This document shows, in pieces, positions 1 through 5,740 of a stretch of DNA of 13,426 bases. The position numbers and the translations under genes are program-made. The stretch covers positions 1-13,426 of the forward strand of contig CANJSR010000082.1 in assembly GCA_947476855.1 (NCBI GenBank), read 5' to 3'. Positions within the stretch are counted from its first letter, which is position 1. Every line of letters begins with the position of its first letter. Below the pieces are notes generated by a model that saw only the letters and a program-made list of their open reading frames with translations, searched no databases and was not told the DNA's origin. The DNA is from Acetobacteraceae bacterium (GTDB lineage Bacteria; Pseudomonadota; Alphaproteobacteria; Acetobacterales; Acetobacteraceae).

Positions 1-283
1 GAAGGTCAAGGTGACCGGTAACAAGGCCGACCAGTCGGTCTTCTATTACCACACCGGCTACGCGGGCGGCATCAAGGGCCGGTCGATCCGCCAGCGCCTT
101 GAATCCCGTCACCCGGAGCGGGTGCTGGAGAAGGCGGTCGAACGGATGATCACTCGCGGCCCGCTGCAGCGCGCCCAGATGAAGCATCTGTATGTCTACG
201 GCGGCCCCGAGCATAAGCATGATGGCCAGCAGCCGAAGACGCTGGACGTCGGCGCGCTCAATCCCAAGAACAAGAGGGGCTGA
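1..283 (+). CDS. rplM: 50S ribosomal protein L13, 3' part (5' end outside window)
   Basis: L13 is an early-assembling protein of the large ribosomal subunit that contacts 23S rRNA. About 93 C-terminal residues are present; the frame is already open at base 2, so the GTG at 11 is internal. Visible family features are the [15 protein letters not shown] stretch, the [13 protein letters not shown] segment (where many relatives read GMLP) and [21 protein letters not shown] followed by QQP. It ends in a lysine/arginine-rich tail with a TGA stop. The rpsI start lies five bases after this stop, the usual rplM-rpsI operon of bacteria. Nothing is odd apart from the cut by the window edge. Confidence 0.97.
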   Translation, partial: KVKVTGNKADQSVFYYHTGYAGGIKGRSIRQRLESRHPERVLEKAVERMITRGPLQRAQMKHLYVYGGPEHKHDGQQPKTLDVGALNPKNKRG

Positions 284-288
284 TCCCG

Positions 289-816
289 ATGTCAGGAATC
301 CAGACCGGCACGCTCGCCGACCTGAAGGAAGCCCTCGCCGTCCGTCAGGCCGCCGCGGAAGCTTCCGGTGAAACCATCGACTCTCCCCTGATCTCCGACC
401 GGCCGAAGGTTGAACCCAAGCGTGATGCGTTCGGCCGCTCCTACGCCACGGGCCGCCGCAAGAACGCGATAGCCCGCGTGTGGATCAAGCCCGGCAAGGG
501 GGAGATCACCGTCAACGGCAAGAAGGTGCTCGAGTATTTCGCGCGCCCCGTGCTGCGGATGCTGCTGGGCCAGCCCTTCCTGGTGGCGGACCGCTACAAC
601 CAGTTCGACGTGATCGCCACTGTAACCGGCGGCGGGCTGTCCGGCCAGGCCGGCGCGGTGCGCCACGGCATCAGCCGAGCGCTGACGTATTATGAGCCTG
701 ATCTGCGGCCGATCCTGAAGGTCGCCGGGTTCCTGACGCGTGACTCGCGCGTCGTGGAACGGAAGAAGTATGGCCGGGCGAAGGCTCGCCGGAGCTTCCA
801 GTTCAGCAAGCGCTGA
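289..816 (+). CDS. rpsI: 30S ribosomal protein S9
   Basis: S9 is a small-subunit protein whose basic C-terminal tail reaches the P-site tRNA. The 175-residue product has a core of about 125 residues ([10 protein letters not shown] at 56-65, the [19 protein letters not shown] signature at 114-132, and the basic end RRSFQFSKR). Before the core is an N-terminal extension of about 50 residues that the 130-residue enterobacterial S9 lacks; such extensions are common in alphaproteobacteria. ATG 289 is preceded by AGGGG at 275-279, which lies inside the end of rplM. Transcription ends at the terminator at 839-868. Confidence 0.97.
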   Translation: MSGIQTGTLADLKEALAVRQAAAEASGETIDSPLISDRPKVEPKRDAFGRSYATGRRKNAIARVWIKPGKGEITVNGKKVLEYFARPVLRMLLGQPFLVADRYNQFDVIATVTGGGLSGQAGAVRHGISRALTYYEPDLRPILKVAGFLTRDSRVVERKKYGRAKARRSFQFSKR

Positions 817-838
817 ACCCACACTCTCTACCGACCAG

Positions 839-868
839 GGGTCGCGGGCAACCGCGGCCCTTTTTTTT
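839..868 (+). terminator. Intrinsic terminator of rplM-rpsI
   Basis: A 9-bp stem (839-847 with 852-860, one G-U pair) is closed by a GCAA tetraloop of the GNRA type and followed at once by eight T residues at 861-868. This is a textbook Rho-independent terminator and the clearest one in the window. It insulates the ribosomal operon from the promoter that starts 12 bases downstream. Confidence 0.93.
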
Positions 869-879
869 GTCCTGGACCC

Positions 880-908
880 TTGACCTTGGGGGGTCCTCGG
901 CCTGATAT
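880..908 (+). promoter_or_regulatory. Candidate promoter of the HTH-citrate synthase gene
   Basis: TTGACC at 880-885 and TGATAT at 903-908 are separated by 17 bases. The -35 is a good match and the -10 matches at three of six positions. Predicted transcription would start near 914-916, inside the palindromic element 909-939. A short inverted repeat, GGACCC at 874-879 with GGGTCC at 891-896, flanks the -35 and spacer and could also be a binding site. Confidence 0.45.
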
Positions 909-939
909 ATTGATTGATAGATTGATCAAGTCAATCAAT
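909..939 (+). promoter_or_regulatory. Palindromic operator-like element abutting the start codon
   Basis: Perfect 9-bp arms ATTGATTGA (909-917) and TCAATCAAT (931-939) flank a 13-bp spacer that itself contains the 8-bp palindrome TTGATCAA (922-929). TTGAT or its complement ATCAA recurs several times. The element starts right after the candidate -10 and ends at the base before ATG 940, so a bound protein would block transcription initiation. The encoded protein carries its own helix-turn-helix, so autoregulation is a plausible inference. The sequence does not fit the FNR consensus spacing. Confidence 0.6.
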
Positions 940-2109
940 ATGAATGACAACGAACAGCCCACCCCCGCATGGCTCGCCGCCGAACAGGCCCTCACGCTCC
1001 TCGGCGTCGCCCGCCAGACTCTGTACGCCTATGTCAGCCGCGGCCTGATCCGCACCAGGCCAGACCCGGAAGACCCCCGCCGCAGCCTCTATGACCCCCA
1101 GGCGATCGAGACCTTGCTGCGCCGCCGCCGCCAGGGCCGCGCTCGGCGGGCCGTGGCCGAGGCGACGATCGACTTCGGGGAGCCGGTGTTGACCTCCCGC
1201 ATCACCCAGATCAGCGACGGGACCCCGTGGTACCGCGGCCAGGACGCCATCCGCGTGGCCCGGACCGCGACGCTGGAGGAGGCCGCCGCCCTGCTGTGGG
1301 ACATCCCCCGTTTCCCGCCCCTCTCCCGTTCCGACTTCCTGGCCGGGTCAGCCCCCGGTACGCCGATCGCCCGGGCGGTGCGCCAGATCGCCGCCCTGGC
1401 GGGGACCGAGGACTGGGCCGCCGGCGGCGATGCCATGATGGGGGACGCCGCCCTGTGCCTGCGCGCGGTGGCCGAGGCGGTGACCGACACGCCGGCCGAG
1501 GGGCCGATCCACCGCCATCTGGCCCAGGCCTGGCGCGTCGATGAGGAAGGGACCGACCTGATCCGGCGCGCTTTGGTCCTGTGCGCGGATCATGAGCTGA
1601 ACGCCTCGGCCTTCGCGGTGCGGGTCGTGGCCTCGACCGGGGCCACCCTGCCTCATTGCATCCTGGCCGGGCTGGCGGCGTTGAGCGGGCCGCAGCATGG
1701 GGGGATGACCAGCCGGGTGCGGGCCATGCTGGCGGAGTCCCGGATCATGGCCGATCCCCGCGCGACGGTGGCCGAACGGCTGGGCCGGGGGGAGGAGTTG
1801 CCGGGCTTTGGTCAGCGCCTGTATCCCGATGGCGACCCGCGGGCCTCGGCTCTGCTGGACCTGATCGGGCCGGCGCCGCGCTGGCGGGGGCTGTTCGGCG
1901 CGGTGCTCGCCCAGACCGGGCTGCGGCCCAACATCGACGCGGCCCTGGTGGCGCTGGAGCAGCATCTGTCCCTGCCCGATGGTTCGGCGCTGGCGATCTT
2001 CGCTGTCGGGCGGACGGCGGGGTGGCTCGCCCATGCGCTGGAGCAGCGGCGGGAGGGGCAGTTGATCCGGCCCCGCGCGACCTATGTCGGCCGGCCTCCC
2101 ACGCCGTAG
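940..2109 (+). CDS. Citrate-synthase-family protein with N-terminal MerR-like helix-turn-helix
   Basis: This 389-residue protein joins a DNA-binding helix-turn-helix (about 11-60, with TLLGVARQTLYAYVSRGLI followed by a short wing) to a full citrate synthase fold (about 75-389). Family landmarks are HELNASAFAVRVVASTGA, GPQHGG with His253, NID with Asp333, and GRTAGWLAHALEQ near the C-terminus. These match catalytic His and Asp of citrate synthase. The third catalytic residue, His in the GFGH motif, is Gln292 here (GFGQRLY, codon 1813-1815). Citrate or 2-methylcitrate synthase activity is therefore uncertain; a sensor or regulator that binds acyl-CoA or oxaloacetate is possible. ATG 940 is preferred to TTG 880 because 880 lies in the candidate -35 box and the HTH begins just after 940. 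No Shine-Dalgarno precedes ATG 940, so leaderless or near-leaderless translation is possible. The gene converges on the chr pair with a 10-bp gap. Confidence 0.85.
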   Translation: MNDNEQPTPAWLAAEQALTLLGVARQTLYAYVSRGLIRTRPDPEDPRRSLYDPQAIETLLRRRRQGRARRAVAEATIDFGEPVLTSRITQISDGTPWYRGQDAIRVARTATLEEAAALLWDIPRFPPLSRSDFLAGSAPGTPIARAVRQIAALAGTEDWAAGGDAMMGDAALCLRAVAEAVTDTPAEGPIHRHLAQAWRVDEEGTDLIRRALVLCADHELNASAFAVRVVASTGATLPHCILAGLAALSGPQHGGMTSRVRAMLAESRIMADPRATVAERLGRGEELPGFGQRLYPDGDPRASALLDLIGPAPRWRGLFGAVLAQTGLRPNIDAALVALEQHLSLPDGSALAIFAVGRTAGWLAHALEQRREGQLIRPRATYVGRPPTP

Positions 2110-2119
2110 ATATATGGAG

Positions 2120-2644
2120 TCAGCCCAGCAGCCCCGACACCCCGACGCCCGCCCCCACCACGAGAACGGCCAGCGGGTGGATCCGGGTCGCGGTCAGGAC
2201 CACGGTCGCGACGCCGGTCAGCAGCCCCGTCCGCCAGTCCAGCGTCGTTGTCGCGGCGAGGATGACGGCCCCTGCCCCGATCAGCCCCGTCGTCACCGGG
2301 ACCAGCCCGACCTGGATCACCTTCCGCCAGGCCTTGTCCCGGAACCGGTACCAGGCGGCGGCCGCGAAGTAGGTCAGGACCGAGGACGGCGCGCAGATGG
2401 CGCCAAAGGCCACCAGCGCCCCCGCAACCCCGGCGACGCGCCAGCCGATCAGGGCCACGACCAGCATGTTCGGACCCGGGGACGCCTGGGCCAGGGCGAA
2501 CAGGGCCGCGAACTCCCGCGGGGTGAGCCAGGCATGGACCTCGGTCACCTGGCGCTGCATCTCGGGCAGGATGGTCGGCCCGCCACCGAACATCAGCAGG
2601 GAGAGCTGGCCGAACAGCAGGGCGAGCTCAACCAGCGGGTTCAC
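2120..2644 (-). CDS. Short-chain CHR (chromate transporter family) protein, second of a pair
   Basis: A 174-residue membrane protein carrying one CHR domain. The family signature is visible as the FGGGPTILPEMQRQV stretch (about 19-33) and LAQASPGPN (51-59), followed by several hydrophobic segments to the C-terminus. In long ChrA transporters two such domains are fused; here they are separate genes, the short-chain CHR type, which is thought to act as a heteromeric pair. Start is GTG at 2644-2642, overlapping the TGA stop of the upstream partner as GTGA, so translation is probably coupled. An open frame extends further upstream to 3025 but its translation is not CHR-like. Chromate efflux is a family-level inference; no chrB regulator is nearby. 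The stop lies 10 bp from the end of the convergent citrate-synthase-like gene. Confidence 0.9.
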   Translation of the reverse strand: MNPLVELALLFGQLSLLMFGGGPTILPEMQRQVTEVHAWLTPREFAALFALAQASPGPNMLVVALIGWRVAGVAGALVAFGAICAPSSVLTYFAAAAWYRFRDKAWRKVIQVGLVPVTTGLIGAGAVILAATTTLDWRTGLLTGVATVVLTATRIHPLAVLVVGAGVGVSGLLG

Positions 2645-3186
2645 AGCCGTCCCCGCCAGGCGATCAGGACCGAGATGGGGGCCATGACCGCGAGCACGGT
2701 TAGCAGCGACCAGCGGGGGCCGACGATGGCGCCGAAGGTGGCCAGGGCAACCACGATGGCGACCGGGCGTCCCCAGAGCGGGGCCGCCATCTTCAGCGCC
2801 ATGGACAGCACGAGGCCCGAGGCAGTGGCCGCCAGCCCGATGAACCCGTCGCGCACCCAGGGGACCTCGTGGAAGCGATCGTAGACGATGGCCAGGACGA
2901 TGATGATGACGATGGGGGCGGCCATGAGGCCGCAGAAGGCGACGACCGAGCCGAGGGCGCCGTGATAGCGGGCACCGAGGGCCACCGATATGTTGATGAC
3001 ATTGGGCCCGGGCAGGAACTGGCAAAGGCCCATGAGGTCTGTGAACTCCGCCCCCGTGAGCCAGCGGCGGCGTTCGACCATCATCCAGCGGGCCCAGGGC
3101 AGCACGCCGCCGAAGCCGCAGATGCCGACGGTGAAGAAGCCCATGAACAGGGCGGACAGGGTCGGGCGCACGGTCGTGTCGGACAT
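2641..3186 (-). CDS. Short-chain CHR (chromate transporter family) protein, first of a pair
   Basis: A 181-residue integral membrane protein with one CHR domain: GICGFGG (21-27) near the first hydrophobic helix, the GLCQFLPGPN motif (53-62), then multiple hydrophobic stretches including a run of Ile/Val at 92-100. It is the upstream half of a two-gene CHR cassette with the 2120-2644 product. ATG 3186 was chosen because the CHR domain begins about ten residues later, while the open frame further upstream crosses the rpsT promoter and is low-complexity. No clear Shine-Dalgarno is seen. The cassette is divergent from rpsT, with 184 bp between the start codons. Substrate is unproven; chromate or another oxyanion is the family expectation. 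Confidence 0.9.
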   Translation of the reverse strand: MSDTTVRPTLSALFMGFFTVGICGFGGVLPWARWMMVERRRWLTGAEFTDLMGLCQFLPGPNVINISVALGARYHGALGSVVAFCGLMAAPIVIIIVLAIVYDRFHEVPWVRDGFIGLAATASGLVLSMALKMAAPLWGRPVAIVVALATFGAIVGPRWSLLTVLAVMAPISVLIAWRGRL

Positions 3187-3276
3187 CGGGTGTGGATATC
3201 CGCCATCCGGGGCGCTATGCCAATCCCGGGCGGGCCGGAAATGGGCGTGCGGGCCGGGTTTCCGGGGACAGCATTC

Positions 3277-3305
3277 TTGACTTCGACCGCCCCCCTGCGT
3301 AGAAG
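3277..3305 (+). promoter_or_regulatory. Promoter of rpsT
   Basis: TTGACT at 3277-3282 and TAGAAG at 3300-3305 are separated by exactly 17 bases and lie 65 bp before the rpsT ATG. The -35 is a five-of-six match to the vegetative consensus, and the -10 keeps the key TA and central A. This is the best vegetative promoter in the window and suits a constitutive ribosomal protein gene. Confidence 0.7.
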
Positions 3306-3370
3306 CCCACGCTTCCCCGTCGGTGGTGATTCCCGCCCCGGCGCCTTTGTAGACAGACCCGAAAGAGACC

Positions 3371-3640
3371 ATGGCGAACACCGCATCCGCGCGAAAGCGC
3401 ATCCGTCAGACGCTGAAGCGCACCGCCCGCAACCAGGCTCGCAAGTCCCGGATGCGGACCTTCGTGAAGAAGGTCGAGACGGCGATCGCCGGCGGCGACC
3501 GGACCGCGGCGGCCGAGGCTCTGCGCGCGGCGCAGCCCGAGATGCAGCGCGCGGCCGGCAAGGGCATCACGCACCTGAACACGGTGTCGCGGAAGCTGTC
3601 GCGGCTTTCCGCGCGGATCAAGGCCCTCGCGAGCGCCTAA
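3371..3640 (+). CDS. rpsT: 30S ribosomal protein S20
   Basis: S20 is a small helical protein that binds 16S rRNA early in 30S assembly. The 89-residue product has the expected length, the [13 protein letters not shown] start, the arginine/lysine-rich [16 protein letters not shown] helix (20-36) and the [20 protein letters not shown] ending typical of S20. A purine-rich GAAAGAG lies just ahead of ATG 3371. It is transcribed from the promoter at 3277-3305 and lies upstream of dnaA, an arrangement widespread in alphaproteobacteria. Confidence 0.97.
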   Translation: MANTASARKRIRQTLKRTARNQARKSRMRTFVKKVETAIAGGDRTAAAEALRAAQPEMQRAAGKGITHLNTVSRKLSRLSARIKALASA

Positions 3641-3650
3641 ATCGCCGAAA

Positions 3651-3681
3651 GCGCCGGCCGGGTGGTTGACCGGGCCGGCGC
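3651..3681 (+). terminator. Candidate terminator hairpin after rpsT
   Basis: Nine-bp GC arms GCGCCGGCC (3651-3659) and GGCCGGCGC (3673-3681) pair, with an inner GGT/ACC extension after one mismatch and a five-base loop. It starts 10 bp after the rpsT stop. The only T run, TTTT at 3694-3697, is 12 bases away, so this is either a weak intrinsic terminator or a 3'-end stabilising structure. Confidence 0.5.
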
Positions 3682-3794
3682 AGCGTTGCATAGTTTTCAT
3701 CTGCCGCCAGTTCCCAGTCCAGTTACTGGGTTCCCTGTCACGTCCTGGCATCTCTCTGTCTTTTCGAAGACGAGGTAGCTTTAACGCCGGGCCC

Positions 3795-3824
3795 CGCAAT
3801 ATTCGGCAAAGCAACGATATTGCG
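3795..3824. promoter_or_regulatory. Spaced dyad upstream of dnaA
   Basis: Perfect 8-bp arms CGCAATAT (3795-3802) and ATATTGCG (3817-3824) are separated by 14 bases. The AT-rich arms stand out from the GC-rich background. Size and spacing suit a dimeric regulator contacting two major grooves. The right arm overlaps TATATT (3825-3830) by adjacency, which could itself be a -10 box. The binding protein is unknown. Confidence 0.45.
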
Positions 3825-3860
3825 TATATTTACCTCCCCCTACTCACTGCTGAATCTCTA

Positions 3861-3889
3861 TTGCCAGCACAGCCGATTGGGCATAGGAA
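3861..3889 (+). promoter_or_regulatory. Candidate promoter of dnaA
   Basis: TTGCCA (3861-3866), a 17-bp spacer and TAGGAA (3884-3889) resemble the rpsT promoter in style. Transcription would start near 3896 and give a leader of about 210 bases. An alternative -10 is TATATT at 3825-3830, but it has a poor -35. Read-through from rpsT is also possible. Confidence 0.4.
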
Positions 3890-3969
3890 TACTCCTACGG
3901 CACCAATGAACGCGGGCCCTTCATTTAACCGCTGAACGGTGCGCCGACCAAACCCGACCCAAGGCCGAT

Positions 3970-4062
3970 GCGTCGCTGGCCCGCCATGCTCAGGGCGGCG
4001 TGACGCGTGGGAAGACTGTGTGTCGTGGAACAGAAGAAACGAGGACCGCCGGCCGAGCCGGC
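3970..4062 (+). other. Structured dnaA leader: two hairpins
   Basis: GCGTC (3970-3974) pairs with GACGC (4002-4006), with an inner CCGCC/GGCGG stem (3981-3985 with 3994-3998). A second hairpin has perfect 6-bp arms GCCGGC (4048-4053 and 4057-4062) around a three-base CGA loop. The second one ends just before the Shine-Dalgarno of the leader ORF. A role in dnaA translation control is inferred only from position. Confidence 0.35.
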
Positions 4063-4076
4063 AACAGGGGACCAGT

Positions 4077-4106
4077 ATGACCACGACCGCAGGGTGGGGG
4101 AGGTAA
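4077..4106 (+). promoter_or_regulatory. Possible 9-codon leader ORF upstream of dnaA
   Basis: ATG at 4077 opens a frame encoding MTTTAGWGR and stops at TAA 4104-4106, one base before the dnaA GTG at 4108. It has its own Shine-Dalgarno-like AGGGGA at 4066-4071, five bases before the ATG. The last codons of the leader contain the GGAGG (4099-4103) that serves dnaA. If translated, ribosomes finishing the leader would sit on the dnaA start, so coupling or occlusion could set DnaA output. Translation of this peptide is not demonstrated. Confidence 0.35.
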
Positions 4107-4107
4107 C

Positions 4108-5493
4108 GTGGAAAAGCCGCAACTCGCCGCCCAATGGGCCCGGATCCGGGGTCGGCTCCAGGCCGAGGTCGGAGACGTCGAATACCGTACCTGGCTGCGG
4201 CAGATGACCTTGTCCGGCCTCGACGGGGATGAGGTGACCATCACCCTGCCCACCCGCTTCCTGCGCGACTGGGTCCGCGGACGCTATGGCGACCGGATCA
4301 ACGCCCTGTGGCTGGCCGAGAACACCGAGGTCAGGCGGGTGGAATTCCGCGTCGGCTCGGGCACCGAGATCACGATGCAGTCCCCCTTACCGGCCGAGGC
4401 GCCGGTGGCGGCCGAACCCGCGTGCGAGGACCGGGCGGAAGCCAGGGCCGAGGCGACCGCCGGGCTCGACCCGCGCTACACCTTTGACGGGTTCGTGGTC
4501 GGCAAGCCGAACGAATTCGCCCATGCCTGTGCCCGCCGGGTGGCGGAAACACCGTCCAGCGCCGGCTTCAACCCGCTGTTCCTGTATGGCGGCGTCGGCC
4601 TGGGCAAGACCCACCTGATGCACGCGATCGCCTGGGAACTGACCGATGGGGCCGTCCTGGCGGGCCGCAAGCCCGTCTCGGTGGTCTACATGTCTGCCGA
4701 GAAGTTCATGTACCGCTTCATCACCGCGATCCGCAGCCACTCGACGATGGAGTTCAAGGAGCAGCTCCGCGGGTCCGACGTGCTGATGGTCGACGACCTG
4801 CAGTTCCTGATCGGGAAGGACAACACGCAGGAGGAATTCTTCCATACATTCAACTACCTGGTGGAAGCCGGCAAGCAGATCGTCGTCTCGGCCGACAAGT
4901 CGCCCTCCGACCTCAACGGGCTCGAGGACCGTCTCCGCACGCGGCTCGGCTGCGGCATGGTGGCCGACCTGCATGCCACGACCTTTGAACTGCGCGTCTC
5001 GATCCTGGAGGCCAAGGCCTCCCGCGCCTCCATCCCGATTTCCCCCCGCGTGCTGGAATTCCTGGCCACGCGCATCACGACGAATGTCCGGGAACTGGAA
5101 GGCGCGCTGAACCGCCTGATCGCGCACGCCAACCTGTTCAACCGCCCGATCACGCTGGAATCGACGCAGGAGGTCCTGCACGACATCCTGAAATCCCACG
5201 AGCGCCGCGTGACGATCGAGGAAATCCAGCGCAAGGTCGCCGAACACTACGCGATCCGCCTGACCGACATGTCCTCGGCTCGGCGTTCGCGCGCCATTGC
5301 CCGCCCTCGGCAGGTGGCGATGTACCTGGCCAAGCAGTTGACCAGCCGGAGCCTGCCGGAAATCGGCCGGAAATTCGGCAACCGAGACCATACCACCGTC
5401 CTGCATGCCGTCTCCCGGATCGGGGAACTGATGGAACGCGACGGCGCCTTCGCGGAGGATGTCGGCCTGCTGCGGCGGCTGCTTGAAACCTAG
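4108..5493 (+). CDS. dnaA: Chromosomal replication initiator protein DnaA
   Basis: DnaA is the AAA+ ATPase that binds DnaA boxes at oriC, unwinds the origin and recruits helicase; it is also a transcription regulator. The 461-residue protein has domain I (about 1-85, WARIRGRLQAEV and the TFLRDW-like TRFLRDWVRGRY), a variable Ala/Glu-rich linker (about 90-118), the AAA+ core with Walker A GGVGLGKT (161-168), Walker B VLMVDD (225-230) and the arginine-finger region RLRTRLGCGM (275-284), and domain IV with RPRQVAMYL (399-407) and the signature DHTTVLHA (427-434). Start is GTG 4108, four bases after GGAGG. Length is normal for the family. dnaN does not follow; instead the stop codon overlaps that of a convergent ACP gene. 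Confidence 0.97.
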   Translation: MEKPQLAAQWARIRGRLQAEVGDVEYRTWLRQMTLSGLDGDEVTITLPTRFLRDWVRGRYGDRINALWLAENTEVRRVEFRVGSGTEITMQSPLPAEAPVAAEPACEDRAEARAEATAGLDPRYTFDGFVVGKPNEFAHACARRVAETPSSAGFNPLFLYGGVGLGKTHLMHAIAWELTDGAVLAGRKPVSVVYMSAEKFMYRFITAIRSHSTMEFKEQLRGSDVLMVDDLQFLIGKDNTQEEFFHTFNYLVEAGKQIVVSADKSPSDLNGLEDRLRTRLGCGMVADLHATTFELRVSILEAKASRASIPISPRVLEFLATRITTNVRELEGALNRLIAHANLFNRPITLESTQEVLHDILKSHERRVTIEEIQRKVAEHYAIRLTDMSSARRSRAIARPRQVAMYLAKQLTSRSLPEIGRKFGNRDHTTVLHAVSRIGELMERDGAFAEDVGLLRRLLET

Positions 5494-5735
5494 CCCGCCT
5501 TCGCCGCGATGGCATGGGCGAGGTCGCCGACACAGGCCAGCCCATCGAGTTCCCGCGTGCTGAAGCGGATTCCCCAGCGCGCCTCGGCGGCCAGGACGAT
5601 CTCCAGTTGCTTGAACGAATCCCATCCCTCGACATCGGCCGCCGTGGTGGCCGGGGTCAGCGCAATGGTATCGCGCAGGAAGATGTCATGGAAAATTTCG
5701 GTGAGCCCGACATAGATTTCTGATTTTACTTCCAT
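5490..5735 (-). CDS. Stand-alone acyl carrier protein, partner of FkbH-like enzyme
   Basis: An 81-residue acidic helical protein of acyl-carrier-protein size. The phosphopantetheine attachment site is Ser40 in GWDSFKQLEIVL, which differs from the DSL motif of fatty-acid-synthesis AcpP and matches carrier proteins of specialised pathways. It lies five bases downstream of the FkbH-like gene on the same strand, so it probably accepts the acyl group that enzyme makes. The upstream AAGAAGA is a weak Shine-Dalgarno. Its TAG stop shares the CTAG at 5490-5493 with the dnaA stop on the other strand. The start region is less GC-rich than its surroundings (about 5690-5770). Confidence 0.88.
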   Translation of the reverse strand: MEVKSEIYVGLTEIFHDIFLRDTIALTPATTAADVEGWDSFKQLEIVLAAEARWGIRFSTRELDGLACVGDLAHAIAAKAG

Positions 5736-5740
5736 TCTTC

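Larger units (their letters stand above)
3641..4107 (+). other. Non-coding region between rpsT and dnaA
   Basis: This 467-bp stretch has no convincing gene. It holds a GC hairpin just after rpsT, a less GC-rich zone at about 3790-3900 with a dyad and a candidate promoter, two hairpins closer to dnaA, and a 9-codon leader ORF. Smaller inverted repeats are GTCTT/AAGAC around a TTCG loop (3758-3771) and TAGGA/TCCTA (3884-3897). I found no consensus DnaA box (TTATNCACA) on either strand, so there is no direct support for an origin here despite the dnaA neighbour. Confidence 0.7.

Noticed and set aside
880..939. TTG 880 as start of the HTH-citrate synthase gene
   Set aside because: It coincides with the candidate -35 box, and the added 20 residues translate the promoter and palindrome; ATG 940 fits the HTH start.
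2645..3025. N-terminal extension of the second CHR protein
   Set aside because: The translation is low-complexity and is the other frame of the first CHR gene; the CHR domain starts at GTG 2644.
2869..3669. 266-residue plus-strand ORF across the CHR and rpsT region
   Set aside because: It is antisense to the first CHR gene and then out of frame with rpsT; composition is that of a GC-rich shadow frame.
3666..3935. 89-residue plus-strand ORF between rpsT and dnaA
   Set aside because: It runs through the rpsT hairpin and the dyad, has no good ribosome-binding site and no recognisable protein character.
3641..4107. oriC next to dnaA
   Set aside because: No consensus DnaA box on either strand and only moderate AT content; calling an origin would be unsupported.
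4387..5625. 412-residue minus-strand ORF opposite dnaA
   Set aside because: It is the antisense of a clear dnaA and also overlaps the ACP in another frame.
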